Shown here piece by piece: positions 8,130-16,929 of a DNA stretch of 64,000 bases. The position numbers and the translations under genes were made by a program. The DNA comes from Bacteroidetes bacterium UBA1941. GTDB taxonomy: Bacteria; Bacteroidota; Bacteroidia; Chitinophagales; LD1. Every line of letters begins with the position of its first letter. Within the stretch, counting starts at the first letter, position 1. Below the pieces are notes generated by a model. That model had not been told where the DNA came from, ran no database searches, and was given only the letters and a program-made list of their open reading frames with translations. The stretch lies in the NCBI GenBank assembly GCA_002336805.1, contig DDEZ01000011.1, positions 1 to 64,000 on the forward strand, given 5' to 3'.

Positions 8130-8546
8130 ATGAAACAAATTAATGTACTCATAGCAACAAAAGATGAACTAGCTAGCGACATGATGAAATATGGAATTAA
8201 AAAATTCAATTCTGAAAGCGATAGTCACGAGTTTGTAGTTCAATGCGATTCCTGCAATTCAGAACATGCTTTTTCGTTTCTAAAAAATTCAATTGAAAAT
8301 CCTATTCAATTAATTCTTTTGGATGATGAACTAGACGGCGAAATACAAACATTCGAAATCAGCAAAAGGTACCCGGACCGTGCATATATTATAATAACTC
8401 AAAAGAGAGATATCTTACGTATAATTTACGATGCCAAAAAAGAATGGAATGTAAATTATATGGCGCACATCACCGGCGGAGGCAATTACAACATAGAGCG
8501 TATCGTTATAGCTTTGAACGGCTATCTTTCGTTTGCTAAAATCTAA
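8130..8546 (+). CDS. Stand-alone receiver-like domain protein
   Basis: Cytoplasmic 138-aa protein resembling only the receiver half of a response regulator. It has an initial beta strand INVLIATKDE where normal receivers carry an acidic pair, a central QLILLDDEL around the phospho-acceptor position, and IIITQKRD then IVIALNGYL near the end. It is visibly related to the receiver of the response regulator at 11,136 (both end with ...N-I-[ED]-R-[IV]-V...YL). It lacks an output domain and the N-terminal acidic pocket is weak (TKDE), so it may titrate or modulate the neighbouring kinase. It has its own terminator. Confidence 0.6.
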   Translation: MKQINVLIATKDELASDMMKYGIKKFNSESDSHEFVVQCDSCNSEHAFSFLKNSIENPIQLILLDDELDGEIQTFEISKRYPDRAYIIITQKRDILRIIYDAKKEWNVNYMAHITGGGNYNIERIVIALNGYLSFAKI

Positions 8547-8551
8547 ATTAC

Positions 8552-8587
8552 AACCCGTACCATTTCTTATATGGTCGGGTTTTTTTG
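8552..8587 (+). terminator. Strong hairpin terminator just before the kinase start
   Basis: AACCCG-T-ACCAT pairs with ATGGT-CGGGT around a short loop and is followed by a run of T at 8581-8586. It ends only about a dozen bases before the ATG of the histidine kinase, so the kinase either has a promoter upstream within the previous gene with read-through, or is controlled by attenuation. Confidence 0.75.
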
Positions 8588-8599
8588 TAACTTACTAAT

Positions 8600-11149
8600 A
8601 TGAAACGTTTGATCCTATTTTTGGCAGCAATATCAATGCCTTTTGCATATGTTCAATCTCAGCAAATCGTTCCGATACCGGATCATGATTTCTGGGACGT
8701 TTCGTATACCAATTATAAATTCCATTTCGAAGAAAGAGACGCAAGCCATTTAGAAAAAAAGTATCCCTACGCCGCAGAACAATCATTTAGTGAAATCGCG
8801 AAAGAAGTTGATAGTTGCTTTTCTGGTCACTGCCGTTGGGGCAATAAAATACATATTACCGATACAAGCTTATCTACACTTCTGCCGAAAACATATGCCT
8901 TGTGGAAAAAGGTTTCAATCATTGATCGTGAATATGAGTTTACAGGCGATTCGCTGTACTCGAGCTTCTTGATTTTTGCTTACAACACGTCGATCCAAAC
9001 GGATAGTAATCAGATGGAGTTCTTTTTACAAAAGGCAATAGATGCCTATAACAAAATACCTGATCGATACATGACTAAGGCCTTGAGTTATTTACAGCTC
9101 AACTACATTGGTCGGCATATCAGGAAAAAGGATTACATCCTTGATTTTAAACTTTTAGCAAATCTTGACTCTGTATCGCGTGATATTACGGGGGATAATT
9201 TTTATTCATACACTGAGTTGTCTAATTACAATGAATGCTTAGGAGATTATCAAGCAATGTATACTGTAATTGAATCATGGCTACCGAGCTATAAAAAGGC
9301 ATTATACTTTGCTGAGAGGATTACTCCGTCATCTGAACGAACATTTGTAGTACAAAGAATTCGGGAAAAGCTAATCTCAGCCTTGATGTCCGTGAACGGT
9401 CAATTACGAAAGGATTTGAATACCGAGATTGCACAACAATTAGACAGTTTATATTCGCAATCGGAAAATGTCCAAGAGTTTAAATATCATAATAACCTTA
9501 TTATAGCCGGCTTCAACAACTCCCTTGGTTTAGGCAAAAAATATGAGGATCGACTTATGCTCCAATCAGCAAAGTCACTATATGCTGATGGTCCCCACAG
9601 ATTAGATATGGATGTGACTATGGCGTTGAGTAATTTTCAATTGATAGCTTATAACAACAAACTATACTCGCTTGCCAAAAAGGGAAATATTGCTGTTTTG
9701 AACGAATGCGTGTATAACAATTCCCTTAAGAAAATTAACTACTGGGGATGTTTATCTAATACCTTTCTCTGTTGTGTACTCAATGGTGATTATGAAGATG
9801 CCGGTTTGATAAACAAATATATTTTGTTGGATGCGGAAAGTCATGGTAGCTCTTATATACAGAATTATTTGACCAACATTGCATTGATTCTTACTTACCA
9901 GCATCAACTCGATAGTGCTCAGAAAGTTCTAACAAGGGTGACAGATACCATCGAAAATTTCAAAGACTATTCATGGTATATGGGTACTAAAGCGACGTCA
10001 TACCTTATGCTACGGAATTTAGCAGCTCTGAGAAACGATGGAATCACTTGGAATCATTACGATTCGATCTATAAAACTATTGGAGTTAATACATCTCAAA
10101 TATTGGCACATGTCACCAATGAAGACACAAAATTCAAAAGAGATATGATTGATGTAAGGTTGTACAACCAAATCGATTATTATCAAGCGTGGGGGAATGA
10201 AAATTTATTGAGGAAACTAGCCGTTGATTCGCTTCTAATTTTAGCCAACAGAAATGATTCATTGAATAAGAAAATCTTTTCAGATTCTCTTAATACTCAA
10301 AGAGCCATTACTGAATCGAAGGCTAGAGAAGTTGAATTGCAAAAAGGAAAGGCTCAACTTAACAAACAACTTGCTGAAGAAATTGCTCGGGACAAGGATA
10401 ATCAGATGATCCGTGGTTTTCTAATATTCCTGGTGATAATGCTGGTGGTTGTATTCGCGATGCAATTCAGAAATAATGTAATAAAGAGAAGAAGTGTTGA
10501 ATTCGAGCTTGACAGCTATAAAGGAGCCTTTTTCGGGCATGCTATCGAGAAAAGTTTTCAATCCATAGAAACTAAGATTCATAAAGGAATAATAACTGAA
10601 AGCAGAGCAGATCTTGAAATAGCAAAATCCATAACCAATGGACTATCCTCATTGTTTCATGAAGTAGCCAACGACCTTCCTGAAAGTTCAAATTTATACA
10701 GAGAGATTCAGTTGGGTTTGATATATGTCGCTACTATGTCGTTAGTATATAAAAACGAAGTTGAGGTTATACTGAATGTAGAGGAAAGTGTAGCCGAAAA
10801 TATTGTTTTCCCCCAGAGACTATTAATTCATCTATTCGTAAATGCTCTTGAGCATGCGCAGTTGCGAACAAGAGAAAATTCAAAAATTATAATAACTCTA
10901 TATCATAGCGAAATGGATAATGCATATATACTCACAATAATGGATAACGGCATCGGTTTTGAGAAGCCAGTAAGAAGAAGCCGAAAAGGACCGGGTGGAT
11001 TATCTATTATGGAAAGAGGTTTTATGTATTTCAATCAAACGAAACAGAGATATTCAATACAATTTAGTTCTCATTCAGATGTTAAAAAGCTGCATGAAAT
11101 TGGCGGCACTTTGGTAACTATTAAATTATTTAAAAATGATAAGTATTAA
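8600..11149 (+). CDS. Sensor histidine kinase, LytS-like, with periplasmic helical sensor
   Basis: Membrane kinase (849 aa). A signal peptide (1-20, ending YVQS) precedes a ~580-residue periplasmic helical, TPR-like sensor region, one transmembrane helix (about 604-622, FLIFLVIMLVVVFAM) and a cytoplasmic kinase core. The phospho-acceptor segment FFGHAIEKSFQSIE (His about 646) aligns in position with PHFLFNSLNSI of LytS-type kinases but is divergent. The ATP-binding domain has an N-box HLFVNALEHA, a G1 box MDNGIGF and a G2-like GGLSIMERG. It overlaps the response regulator by 14 bp, so they are translationally coupled. The signal is unknown. Downstream targets may include the mobilisation genes that follow. 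Confidence 0.85.
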   Translation: MKRLILFLAAISMPFAYVQSQQIVPIPDHDFWDVSYTNYKFHFEERDASHLEKKYPYAAEQSFSEIAKEVDSCFSGHCRWGNKIHITDTSLSTLLPKTYALWKKVSIIDREYEFTGDSLYSSFLIFAYNTSIQTDSNQMEFFLQKAIDAYNKIPDRYMTKALSYLQLNYIGRHIRKKDYILDFKLLANLDSVSRDITGDNFYSYTELSNYNECLGDYQAMYTVIESWLPSYKKALYFAERITPSSERTFVVQRIREKLISALMSVNGQLRKDLNTEIAQQLDSLYSQSENVQEFKYHNNLIIAGFNNSLGLGKKYEDRLMLQSAKSLYADGPHRLDMDVTMALSNFQLIAYNNKLYSLAKKGNIAVLNECVYNNSLKKINYWGCLSNTFLCCVLNGDYEDAGLINKYILLDAESHGSSYIQNYLTNIALILTYQHQLDSAQKVLTRVTDTIENFKDYSWYMGTKATSYLMLRNLAALRNDGITWNHYDSIYKTIGVNTSQILAHVTNEDTKFKRDMIDVRLYNQIDYYQAWGNENLLRKLAVDSLLILANRNDSLNKKIFSDSLNTQRAITESKAREVELQKGKAQLNKQLAEEIARDKDNQMIRGFLIFLVIMLVVVFAMQFRNNVIKRRSVEFELDSYKGAFFGHAIEKSFQSIETKIHKGIITESRADLEIAKSITNGLSSLFHEVANDLPESSNLYREIQLGLIYVATMSLVYKNEVEVILNVEESVAENIVFPQRLLIHLFVNALEHAQLRTRENSKIIITLYHSEMDNAYILTIMDNGIGFEKPVRRSRKGPGGLSIMERGFMYFNQTKQRYSIQFSSHSDVKKLHEIGGTLVTIKLFKNDKY

Positions 11150-12062
11150 CACTCTAATTGTTGATGATGACAAAGATTCGCGACTTATTATTGAGTCGGG
11201 TATTAAACTATATAATGAGCACAATACTAAATATCAAATTCTAGTTGTTGGGGTTGCAAGTAATTATGAGGAAGCGAAAGCGATTTTATTGATTAAAGAT
11301 ATCGGTCTTATTTTCTTGGACATAAATTTACCAGACAACCCTACTGGTCTGAAATTGTTTAGTGAAGTCAAAGACGTGTCATATATTATTGTTAGCAAGA
11401 ATAGGGAGGCTTGGGAAATCATTTTTAGTGAAACGAATAATAGACCTCACGATTATATCAAGAAAATATCTGAGGGCAATTTTAATATTGATAGAGTTGT
11501 TAAGTCAATACAAAAGTATTTACAAGAAAAAGGTCCTAAGCTTCATAAAAGTATAATTAGGTACAATGGGTACGTTATAGATATGAATCAAACTCTCTGT
11601 ATATCAAGGCCAGTTCTAAAAATTCAAGCAGTCAGTGACAAAGATATATTCGAAATTGTAAAAATTGGTAAGAATGAAGGATCAAATGATAATCATCACT
11701 TTTGTATTAACCGAGTCAAATCTTCACCATCTGAGCTTTCCTCACAAGTTTTAGATAGCATTAATATTTCAGATAATAATCCCATATTATCCCTTGATCA
11801 CATTGTTGAAGCTTTTGAACTAGATGCAAATTCATTAATACGTATTTCGGATAGTATTATTCTCAATATTGCATTTGTAGAGAGATATGATACCAAGAAA
11901 AGGGAATTCTTGATCAAAATATCCAATTTTTCTGTTCCCAAACTAAATGTGCAACAGGAAATATCTGCTCTACTTAAAGGAAGCTCTAACCAAAAATATC
12001 TTACCCCTGATATTGAACAACGCATAATGGAATCCGTTAGCGCTAGATTTTATCGTCCATAG
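11136..12062 (+). CDS. Response regulator with receiver and LytTR-like output domain
   Basis: Partner of the upstream kinase (308 aa). The N-terminal receiver (about 1-120) has an acidic pocket VDDDKDS, phospho-acceptor Asp in IFLDINLPD, Ser in YIIVSKN and Lys in DYIKKIS. The C-terminal half is divergent but contains LIRISDSIILNIAFVERY, the signature position of LytTR DNA-binding domains (usually RVHRSYIVN...). So a degenerate LytTR-type DNA-binding domain is inferred. The last ~40 residues are extra. Target genes are unknown. Confidence 0.8.
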   Translation: MISINTLIVDDDKDSRLIIESGIKLYNEHNTKYQILVVGVASNYEEAKAILLIKDIGLIFLDINLPDNPTGLKLFSEVKDVSYIIVSKNREAWEIIFSETNNRPHDYIKKISEGNFNIDRVVKSIQKYLQEKGPKLHKSIIRYNGYVIDMNQTLCISRPVLKIQAVSDKDIFEIVKIGKNEGSNDNHHFCINRVKSSPSELSSQVLDSINISDNNPILSLDHIVEAFELDANSLIRISDSIILNIAFVERYDTKKREFLIKISNFSVPKLNVQQEISALLKGSSNQKYLTPDIEQRIMESVSARFYRP

Positions 12063-12162
12063 GACTATTTTATCGTGAAATTGTTGGTTTGGTCGGGATT
12101 CCTTTTACCTCGATTGGCTTAGTTGTTTTTTTGTATCGACAAACGATATAAACGGCAATGCC

Positions 12163-12429
12163 ATGAAGAAGTCACTTACAACGCACCGGAATAAACCAGA
12201 TACTCTTCAAACGGAGAAAGCATTTTACAAGCGTATTGAGCAAGATCTTTACGCAATTAAAAATGCTAGAAAAAGCGCGGCGAGTATACCTGCTCGCCAA
12301 ATGGTCTCAAGTCGTATTGAACGAATTCAGTTTGCCATTCCTCTTACTAAGCATGTAACTAAAAAATTGCTAATGCTTCTCAAGCAATATGAGTTACTAG
12401 CTTTTGAAATTCAAAACAGCGTACTATGA
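12163..12429 (+). CDS. Small helical protein of unknown function (88 aa)
   Basis: Basic, mostly helical 88-residue protein with no membrane segment and no recognised motif. Its stop overlaps the start of the next gene (ATGA), so it is co-translated with the helix-turn-helix protein. Pairing of a small unknown protein with an excisionase-like HTH protein is common near mobilisation genes in Bacteroidota. The function is not recognisable. Confidence 0.6.
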   Translation: MKKSLTTHRNKPDTLQTEKAFYKRIEQDLYAIKNARKSAASIPARQMVSSRIERIQFAIPLTKHVTKKLLMLLKQYELLAFEIQNSVL

Positions 12430-12707
12430 ATAGCTCTAATAATTCTATGCTTTTAGACGCATTGCAGATAGAAATAATAGCCGATTTAATTATGACTAGG
12501 TTGGAAAAGCGTTTGAGTCTAAACCAAGATAAGTGGCTTGACCTAGATCAAGTCAAATCTATGCTTCATATCAGTTCTTCAACCACAATTCAGGACTTAA
12601 GGGATAAAGGATTGATTCGATTTTCAAAGATTAATGCGCGCACAATTCTCTACGATAAAGAGTCCATCGTTGAATACATCGAACAACGTGTAAAAAATAA
12701 ATTTTGA
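12426..12707 (+). CDS. Helix-turn-helix (MerR/excisionase-like) DNA-binding protein
   Basis: A 93-aa protein whose C-terminal ~55 residues match the helix-turn-helix type 17 layout: WLDLDQVKSMLHISSSTTIQDLRDKGLIRFSK...ILYDKESIVEYI, a winged helix followed by a wing-strand and recognition of short DNA sites. Proteins of this kind act as excisionases or as regulators of mobilisation genes in Bacteroidota elements. Start ATG overlaps the stop of the preceding gene by 4 bp. Confidence 0.75.
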   Translation: MNSSNNSMLLDALQIEIIADLIMTRLEKRLSLNQDKWLDLDQVKSMLHISSSTTIQDLRDKGLIRFSKINARTILYDKESIVEYIEQRVKNKF

Positions 12708-12709
12708 AG

Positions 12710-12787
12710 ATGAAACCGAACAATCCAACACCTCTTACCAAACTGTATTTCCTTGGTACTCAATTTGATCCTGGAGGCTACCAATGA
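12710..12787 (+). CDS. Possible 25-aa leader peptide
   Basis: An ATG two bases after the preceding stop opens a 25-codon frame that ends at a TGA at 12,785. Its final codons (Gly-Gly-Tyr-Gln) cover the first arm of a set of competing hairpins in front of the mobilisation operon. Tight spacing suggests translational coupling with the HTH gene. Whether it is translated is unproven. Confidence 0.3.
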   Translation: MKPNNPTPLTKLYFLGTQFDPGGYQ

Positions 12788-12837
12788 CATTACTTTGTGG
12801 CCGGTAGCTGTATCTCAGTCTTGAGGTAGTAGCTACT
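12777..12837 (+). promoter_or_regulatory. Mutually exclusive hairpins (attenuator-like)
   Basis: Segment GCTACC (12,777-12,782) can pair with GGTAGC (12,803-12,808). The same second segment, extended to GTAGCT, can instead pair with AGCTAC (12,831-12,836), with an inner CTCA/TGAG stem. The first arm is inside the putative leader ORF. The arrangement resembles a translation-controlled switch in the 5' leader of the operon starting at 12,882. No T-run follows. Confidence 0.35.
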
Positions 12838-12881
12838 GCTTTGACCTAAATGTTCATTCTTAAAATATAAAATACAAAACA

Positions 12882-14003
12882 ATGGATAATCAAAATACAG
12901 TATCGATAATCGTCATAAATGACATTAAGAAAAATGGACTGGCGTCCATCGATAACGCCCACGACGCTTTTCAGGCGGAAGTCCGATCTCTTGGAGTGCA
13001 GTATGCAGCACACAACTTACCTGAAAAGTCTGCACTCTCCATCGAACCTTTGATAGAAACAATCCGCGCAACATACGAGCGCATTCACAATGACCACTCT
13101 TTAGAATTGGCCGCAGGCATTAGAACCGAATTGGCCGAACTCGATATACACACTGTACATCAGAATCTCAAGGAGCTAAAGATAAAGGCTAATACCTTCC
13201 GTAATCAAGTTGACTCACTGCGCGAAGCGAAGAAAAAGTACGTTGGGAAACGTACAAAAAAGGACATCGATAAGCTCAACACCATCCTTACCGGCTTCAC
13301 TATAGTAGAGACACTAGGCTACATACTGTCCTTCATCCAGATGGGCGATAGTATTTTACTCTCGATAGCCTGGGGGCTTCTTATTGGAGTAGGTATTGCG
13401 GTATTTATACGGTCTCTGGTCCTATTCCTCAGGGATGGTGCAGGTGCGAAACTCCCTAAGGTCGTCAAATATCTCATTACACTTCTCGTATTCGCTATAG
13501 CCACCGGACTTGGACTATTGAGGTACTTCAGCGTCAAGTCCGATCCGGCAAATGCGTTTGGCCAGTCTGTGTACTCTCCGATAATCTTTATACTCCTCTC
13601 GTACTTCATCATCACTGGAATAGGGCTGTACGTCTACCACTATTTTCCTACGAACGAAGAGTTAGAGGAAATCAAGAAAGCAAAAGCAGCTGAAGATGAT
13701 GCATCCACAAGGGAACTGGAGCTGATCGAGTGTGAGGATCAGATCAAGCGGTGCAATGAGAAGCTGAATCTCTTTGCTCAAGTACATGCCTTGATGATCC
13801 AGGCCGCGAAGGACTTCTATATCCGAGTGAATAGCCACTTCAAGTTTTCTGTAGGTAACTTCAAGAATATTAACAGAATAACAAGAACTGACAACATTAC
13901 TCCTGACTGTTTCACCTTGCCGGTCGCTGACTTAGGCCTACCAAACTATGATGCGTGGGCTACTACCGAACTAGATACCAAAAACACCATTACCAACCCA
14001 TGA
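12882..14003 (+). CDS. Four-helix membrane protein of the mobilisation operon, unknown function
   Basis: 373-aa protein with a cytoplasmic coiled-coil-like N-terminal region (about 70-130), four predicted transmembrane segments (about 132-152, 156-182, 195-217, 233-254) and a C-terminal helical domain after a charged linker (EELEEIKKAKAAEDD). There is no catalytic motif. First gene of an overlapping series that leads into the coupling protein and relaxase, so a role in DNA transfer or envelope anchoring of the relaxosome is inferred from context only. Confidence 0.65.
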   Translation: MDNQNTVSIIVINDIKKNGLASIDNAHDAFQAEVRSLGVQYAAHNLPEKSALSIEPLIETIRATYERIHNDHSLELAAGIRTELAELDIHTVHQNLKELKIKANTFRNQVDSLREAKKKYVGKRTKKDIDKLNTILTGFTIVETLGYILSFIQMGDSILLSIAWGLLIGVGIAVFIRSLVLFLRDGAGAKLPKVVKYLITLLVFAIATGLGLLRYFSVKSDPANAFGQSVYSPIIFILLSYFIITGIGLYVYHYFPTNEELEEIKKAKAAEDDASTRELELIECEDQIKRCNEKLNLFAQVHALMIQAAKDFYIRVNSHFKFSVGNFKNINRITRTDNITPDCFTLPVADLGLPNYDAWATTELDTKNTITNP

Positions 14004-14731
14004 AAACTATAACCCTATCGATTGTGGTAGCTATAACAGCTACCACAATCCTTGGTGGTAGTTACTGGTACTACCTCCAAGCCACCAAAACTTCAATTAC
14101 GGTCATGTATGATATTACTGATCCACTTCACGCAGCTCCAGACACTATTGCGTTAGCGAAGCACATACGAACCGCTATGCCGGACTGGGGAACGAGCTAT
14201 GTACGCGTTTTAGCTATAACCAACTTTACGATCAATAAAGCCGCAGAATTCAATATTTCGGCAAACTTTCCTCTCATTTCAAATCCCAATACTAGGGAAC
14301 GCAATCTGCAATCAAACGTCAATGAGATTGTGGGGCACATAATGGCACTGAGCAAAGTTGATACCGGTAGGAATAGATCTATCGTGTACGTCCCGATAGT
14401 GACTGAATTGAACGCATTGGCACAATCAAATGCAAGGAATAAGCAGCTCATTGTTTTCAGCGATCTTATGGAGAATGACTCTAGCTCTTTTAGTGCATAT
14501 AGGAGCCATGAGCAATCAATGCTCAAAGACAGTCCAAAATCAGTACAGGAGATGTTTGAGGATAAAATTCACATGGGCAGTCTAAAGGGCATAAGTCTGT
14601 ATTTGCTGTACGATGCCCCAAACCCAGCGGCCCAAGATCGTTTTCTAGCAGTTGCAAATATCTGGAAGCAAGTATTTCAAAAGCATGGTATTGATACTGT
14701 GATTATCGGTTCAAACATATCAGTAAACTAA
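14000..14731 (+). CDS. Exported or membrane-anchored VWA-like protein
   Basis: 243-aa protein starting with an N-terminal membrane anchor (LSIVVAITATTILGGSYWYY). The remainder resembles a von Willebrand A/Rossmann-like fold: strand ITVMYDITDP with an acidic D-x-T-D cluster, then LIVFSDLMEND in the middle and TVIIGSN at the end. Start chosen at 14,000 because ATG overlaps the previous stop (ATGA). A longer frame from 13,955 would add unlikely residues. The role in the transfer operon is unknown; VWA-like proteins often mediate protein contacts. Confidence 0.6.
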   Translation: MKTITLSIVVAITATTILGGSYWYYLQATKTSITVMYDITDPLHAAPDTIALAKHIRTAMPDWGTSYVRVLAITNFTINKAAEFNISANFPLISNPNTRERNLQSNVNEIVGHIMALSKVDTGRNRSIVYVPIVTELNALAQSNARNKQLIVFSDLMENDSSSFSAYRSHEQSMLKDSPKSVQEMFEDKIHMGSLKGISLYLLYDAPNPAAQDRFLAVANIWKQVFQKHGIDTVIIGSNISVN

Positions 14732-14736
14732 ACGCC

Positions 14737-14904
14737 ATGAGTAAAACACCAGAAATACTTGGAAATCTCTTTGTGTCTATCATAAAGGTTATAGGTCAAG
14801 GAGTGCTCATTGCCATACTCGTGGTGGCCAGAATTCTCTCAGGGCTTCTAAAACTCATAATCACATGGCTCGAAAATCTACTACAATCATCAGACAAGCA
14901 TTGA
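14737..14904 (+). CDS. Small single-pass membrane protein (55 aa)
   Basis: Short frame of 55 codons with one strong hydrophobic helix (VSIIKVIGQGVLIAILVVA) and a second amphipathic helix before a charged end. It starts 5 bp after the previous stop and overlaps the coupling protein by 40 bp, which argues for a real gene in the operon. It may supply the membrane anchor that the coupling protein appears to lack. Confidence 0.5.
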   Translation: MSKTPEILGNLFVSIIKVIGQGVLIAILVVARILSGLLKLIITWLENLLQSSDKH

Positions 14905-16346
14905 AAAAAGCTCTACAGCGTATCGGATGGTTCTCAACGAACTATCTGATACCTTTTTTAGAGGAATGCCTTCAGTTCGCTTCTGCAATACTCGATACAA
15001 TACTCAAGTCTTTGGAAAAACAGGATCACGGGTATCATGCCGCCTTTGTGAACTCTGACCAGTTGCTTTCAAAGTCAAATCAGGGGTTTTGCGTTGATGG
15101 TGATCGCAAGCTCTCGGAAGAGCACAGCCACCGAAACATGATGGTGTGTGCAGCTACTGGAATGGGAAAAACCTCTTGCATTTGCGTTCCTTTCATTTGC
15201 TCAACGAATGCTTCGCTACTCATTAATGACCCATCCGGGGAACTTCTGAAAATTTGCGGTTTGGAGCTGCAGCGCCAGGGAGTAGAAATTAAAGTCGTTG
15301 ACCTAGCCAATCCATCTCGTAGTTCGGGATTCAATCTTTTGGACTATTGTCATTCGCACTCAGACATTCAGAAAATTGCGGGTATGCTCGTTCGAAGCAA
15401 ACTTGGTTCAAGCAGTAATGATCCATTCTGGCATATTCAGGCGGAGTCCGTCGTGTCCATGGCAATGAAAATAGCCTGCGCGCAAGCTCCGAAATATAGA
15501 ACTATGGGTAACGTGTTTCATATTGTGCGCTCACTTTCCACCAATACAAAACTAGTCGATAAGCTCGTGGTTGTAAGTGGAAATCCAGAAATCTTGGAAG
15601 CGTATAAGGCATTCATTTCCATGGATATAAAGCTCCAAACTTCAATACAGGCGACCTCTCTAGCGGCCCTTCAAATATTCAATGACCCCTCTGTCGCAAA
15701 GGTAACTTCTGCAAGCACCATTGATCTATCAACTTTACGAAAAAAGAGGGTCGCCATATTCATCCAATCCAACACTACAGACATGAAGTACTACTCGTCG
15801 TTGATCAGCATCTTCTTTGAGATTTTTGTTAAAAACTTGATGTCTGAACTGCCAACTTCTAAATCAAAAAGCGTGTATATCGTACTTGATGAAACGAGTT
15901 CACTTTACCTACCATCACTGTCCATTACTCTGGCCAACGGCAGAAAATATCGGTCAGGCATCCTCTTAGTGCTGCAAAGCTACGAACAGCTACAGGACAT
16001 CTATGGCAAGCAGGACGCAGAAAGCATGCGGACGAATACATTCGGTAGGCTTTACATGGGTGGTGCAAGCCATACCACGAGTGTAGAGGTCAGTCAGATG
16101 TTGGGCAAGTATAGCTGGGAGGACTCGGAGAGACGCAAAAGTGGAGTCCGAGAGTTAATGACCCCTCAGGACGTGCGGCAGATACCGACAGACAAAGCTG
16201 TACTAATTTGTTCTAACTATCCTCCTATGCTCCTGGACCTCAGGCCCTACTACAAGAACCCATTCCTTCGGCTCAAGACTAATACTCCATTTGGTAATCT
16301 GCCTGGCGAATTGCCGGTAGGCGAAATACCCCTATCCAGCTTATAA
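14865..16346 (+). CDS. Type IV coupling protein (VirD4/TraG-like ATPase)
   Basis: 493-aa ATPase expected to deliver the relaxase-DNA complex to a mating pore. Walker A AATGMGKTS is at 96-104 and Walker B VYIVLDE at about 337-343. The N-terminus has only a weakly hydrophobic stretch (YLIPFLEECLQFASAIL), shorter than the two-helix anchor of typical VirD4 proteins. It ends 1 bp before the MobC-like gene. No other mating-pore gene was found in the window, so it probably links this element to a helper conjugation system. Confidence 0.85.
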   Translation: MARKSTTIIRQALKKALQRIGWFSTNYLIPFLEECLQFASAILDTILKSLEKQDHGYHAAFVNSDQLLSKSNQGFCVDGDRKLSEEHSHRNMMVCAATGMGKTSCICVPFICSTNASLLINDPSGELLKICGLELQRQGVEIKVVDLANPSRSSGFNLLDYCHSHSDIQKIAGMLVRSKLGSSSNDPFWHIQAESVVSMAMKIACAQAPKYRTMGNVFHIVRSLSTNTKLVDKLVVVSGNPEILEAYKAFISMDIKLQTSIQATSLAALQIFNDPSVAKVTSASTIDLSTLRKKRVAIFIQSNTTDMKYYSSLISIFFEIFVKNLMSELPTSKSKSVYIVLDETSSLYLPSLSITLANGRKYRSGILLVLQSYEQLQDIYGKQDAESMRTNTFGRLYMGGASHTTSVEVSQMLGKYSWEDSERRKSGVRELMTPQDVRQIPTDKAVLICSNYPPMLLDLRPYYKNPFLRLKTNTPFGNLPGELPVGEIPLSSL

Positions 16347-16347
16347 G

Positions 16348-16929
16348 ATGCGAAAACAGAGAACAAATACTGGCGTCTATAAATACCTTATAGAGTGTGG
16401 TGTCCTAGAAAATGGCACAGACGAGGATATTGCCGCCGCGAGACGTAAATATTGGAATGAATATACAAGGATACGGCAAAGGAAAAAGCGTAAGCAGGAA
16501 CGCCGCGAAATCGTGGTTACGTTTGATAAGCGAGATATCAATTTCGTAAGGAGCACGGCCAAAGCCAAATCTTATACTATTCAGGACTACATACGCAAAT
16601 GTGTCCAAGCTGACATGAACAAATCAATTGTCATACCGCATAAAGAACTAATCTCCCAAATTCGCCAAGCAATTCAGCAATGTGCTAATGACCTTGAAGA
16701 TATAAAACAGAGAGAGGGGAAGACGTGGTTTACGCTTTCACGGACTTTTGATGATGTGGGAACTATATTATCAGATACTCATAAATATGTGGCCTCATTG
16801 ATTGAACGCCAACAATCGGTGCAGCAAAGTATCAAAACAGCTTTAGAATCCAATCCGAATTTCATCACAGAATTGATTTCAATTATGGAGGAATATGATT
16901 ATAAAGTCATTGACAAGAAAGTCGGCTAG
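16348..16929 (+). CDS. MobC-like relaxosome accessory protein
   Basis: 193-aa protein. A basic region (RIRQRKKRKQERR) is followed by a ribbon-helix-helix-like segment (IVVTFDKRDINFVRSTAKAKSYTIQDYIRKCVQ), the layout of MobC/plasmid mobilisation relaxosome proteins that bind the transfer origin and help the relaxase open DNA. The rest is a long helical tail. It lies between the coupling protein and the relaxase and overlaps the relaxase start by 35 bp. Confidence 0.75.
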   Translation: MRKQRTNTGVYKYLIECGVLENGTDEDIAAARRKYWNEYTRIRQRKKRKQERREIVVTFDKRDINFVRSTAKAKSYTIQDYIRKCVQADMNKSIVIPHKELISQIRQAIQQCANDLEDIKQREGKTWFTLSRTFDDVGTILSDTHKYVASLIERQQSVQQSIKTALESNPNFITELISIMEEYDYKVIDKKVG

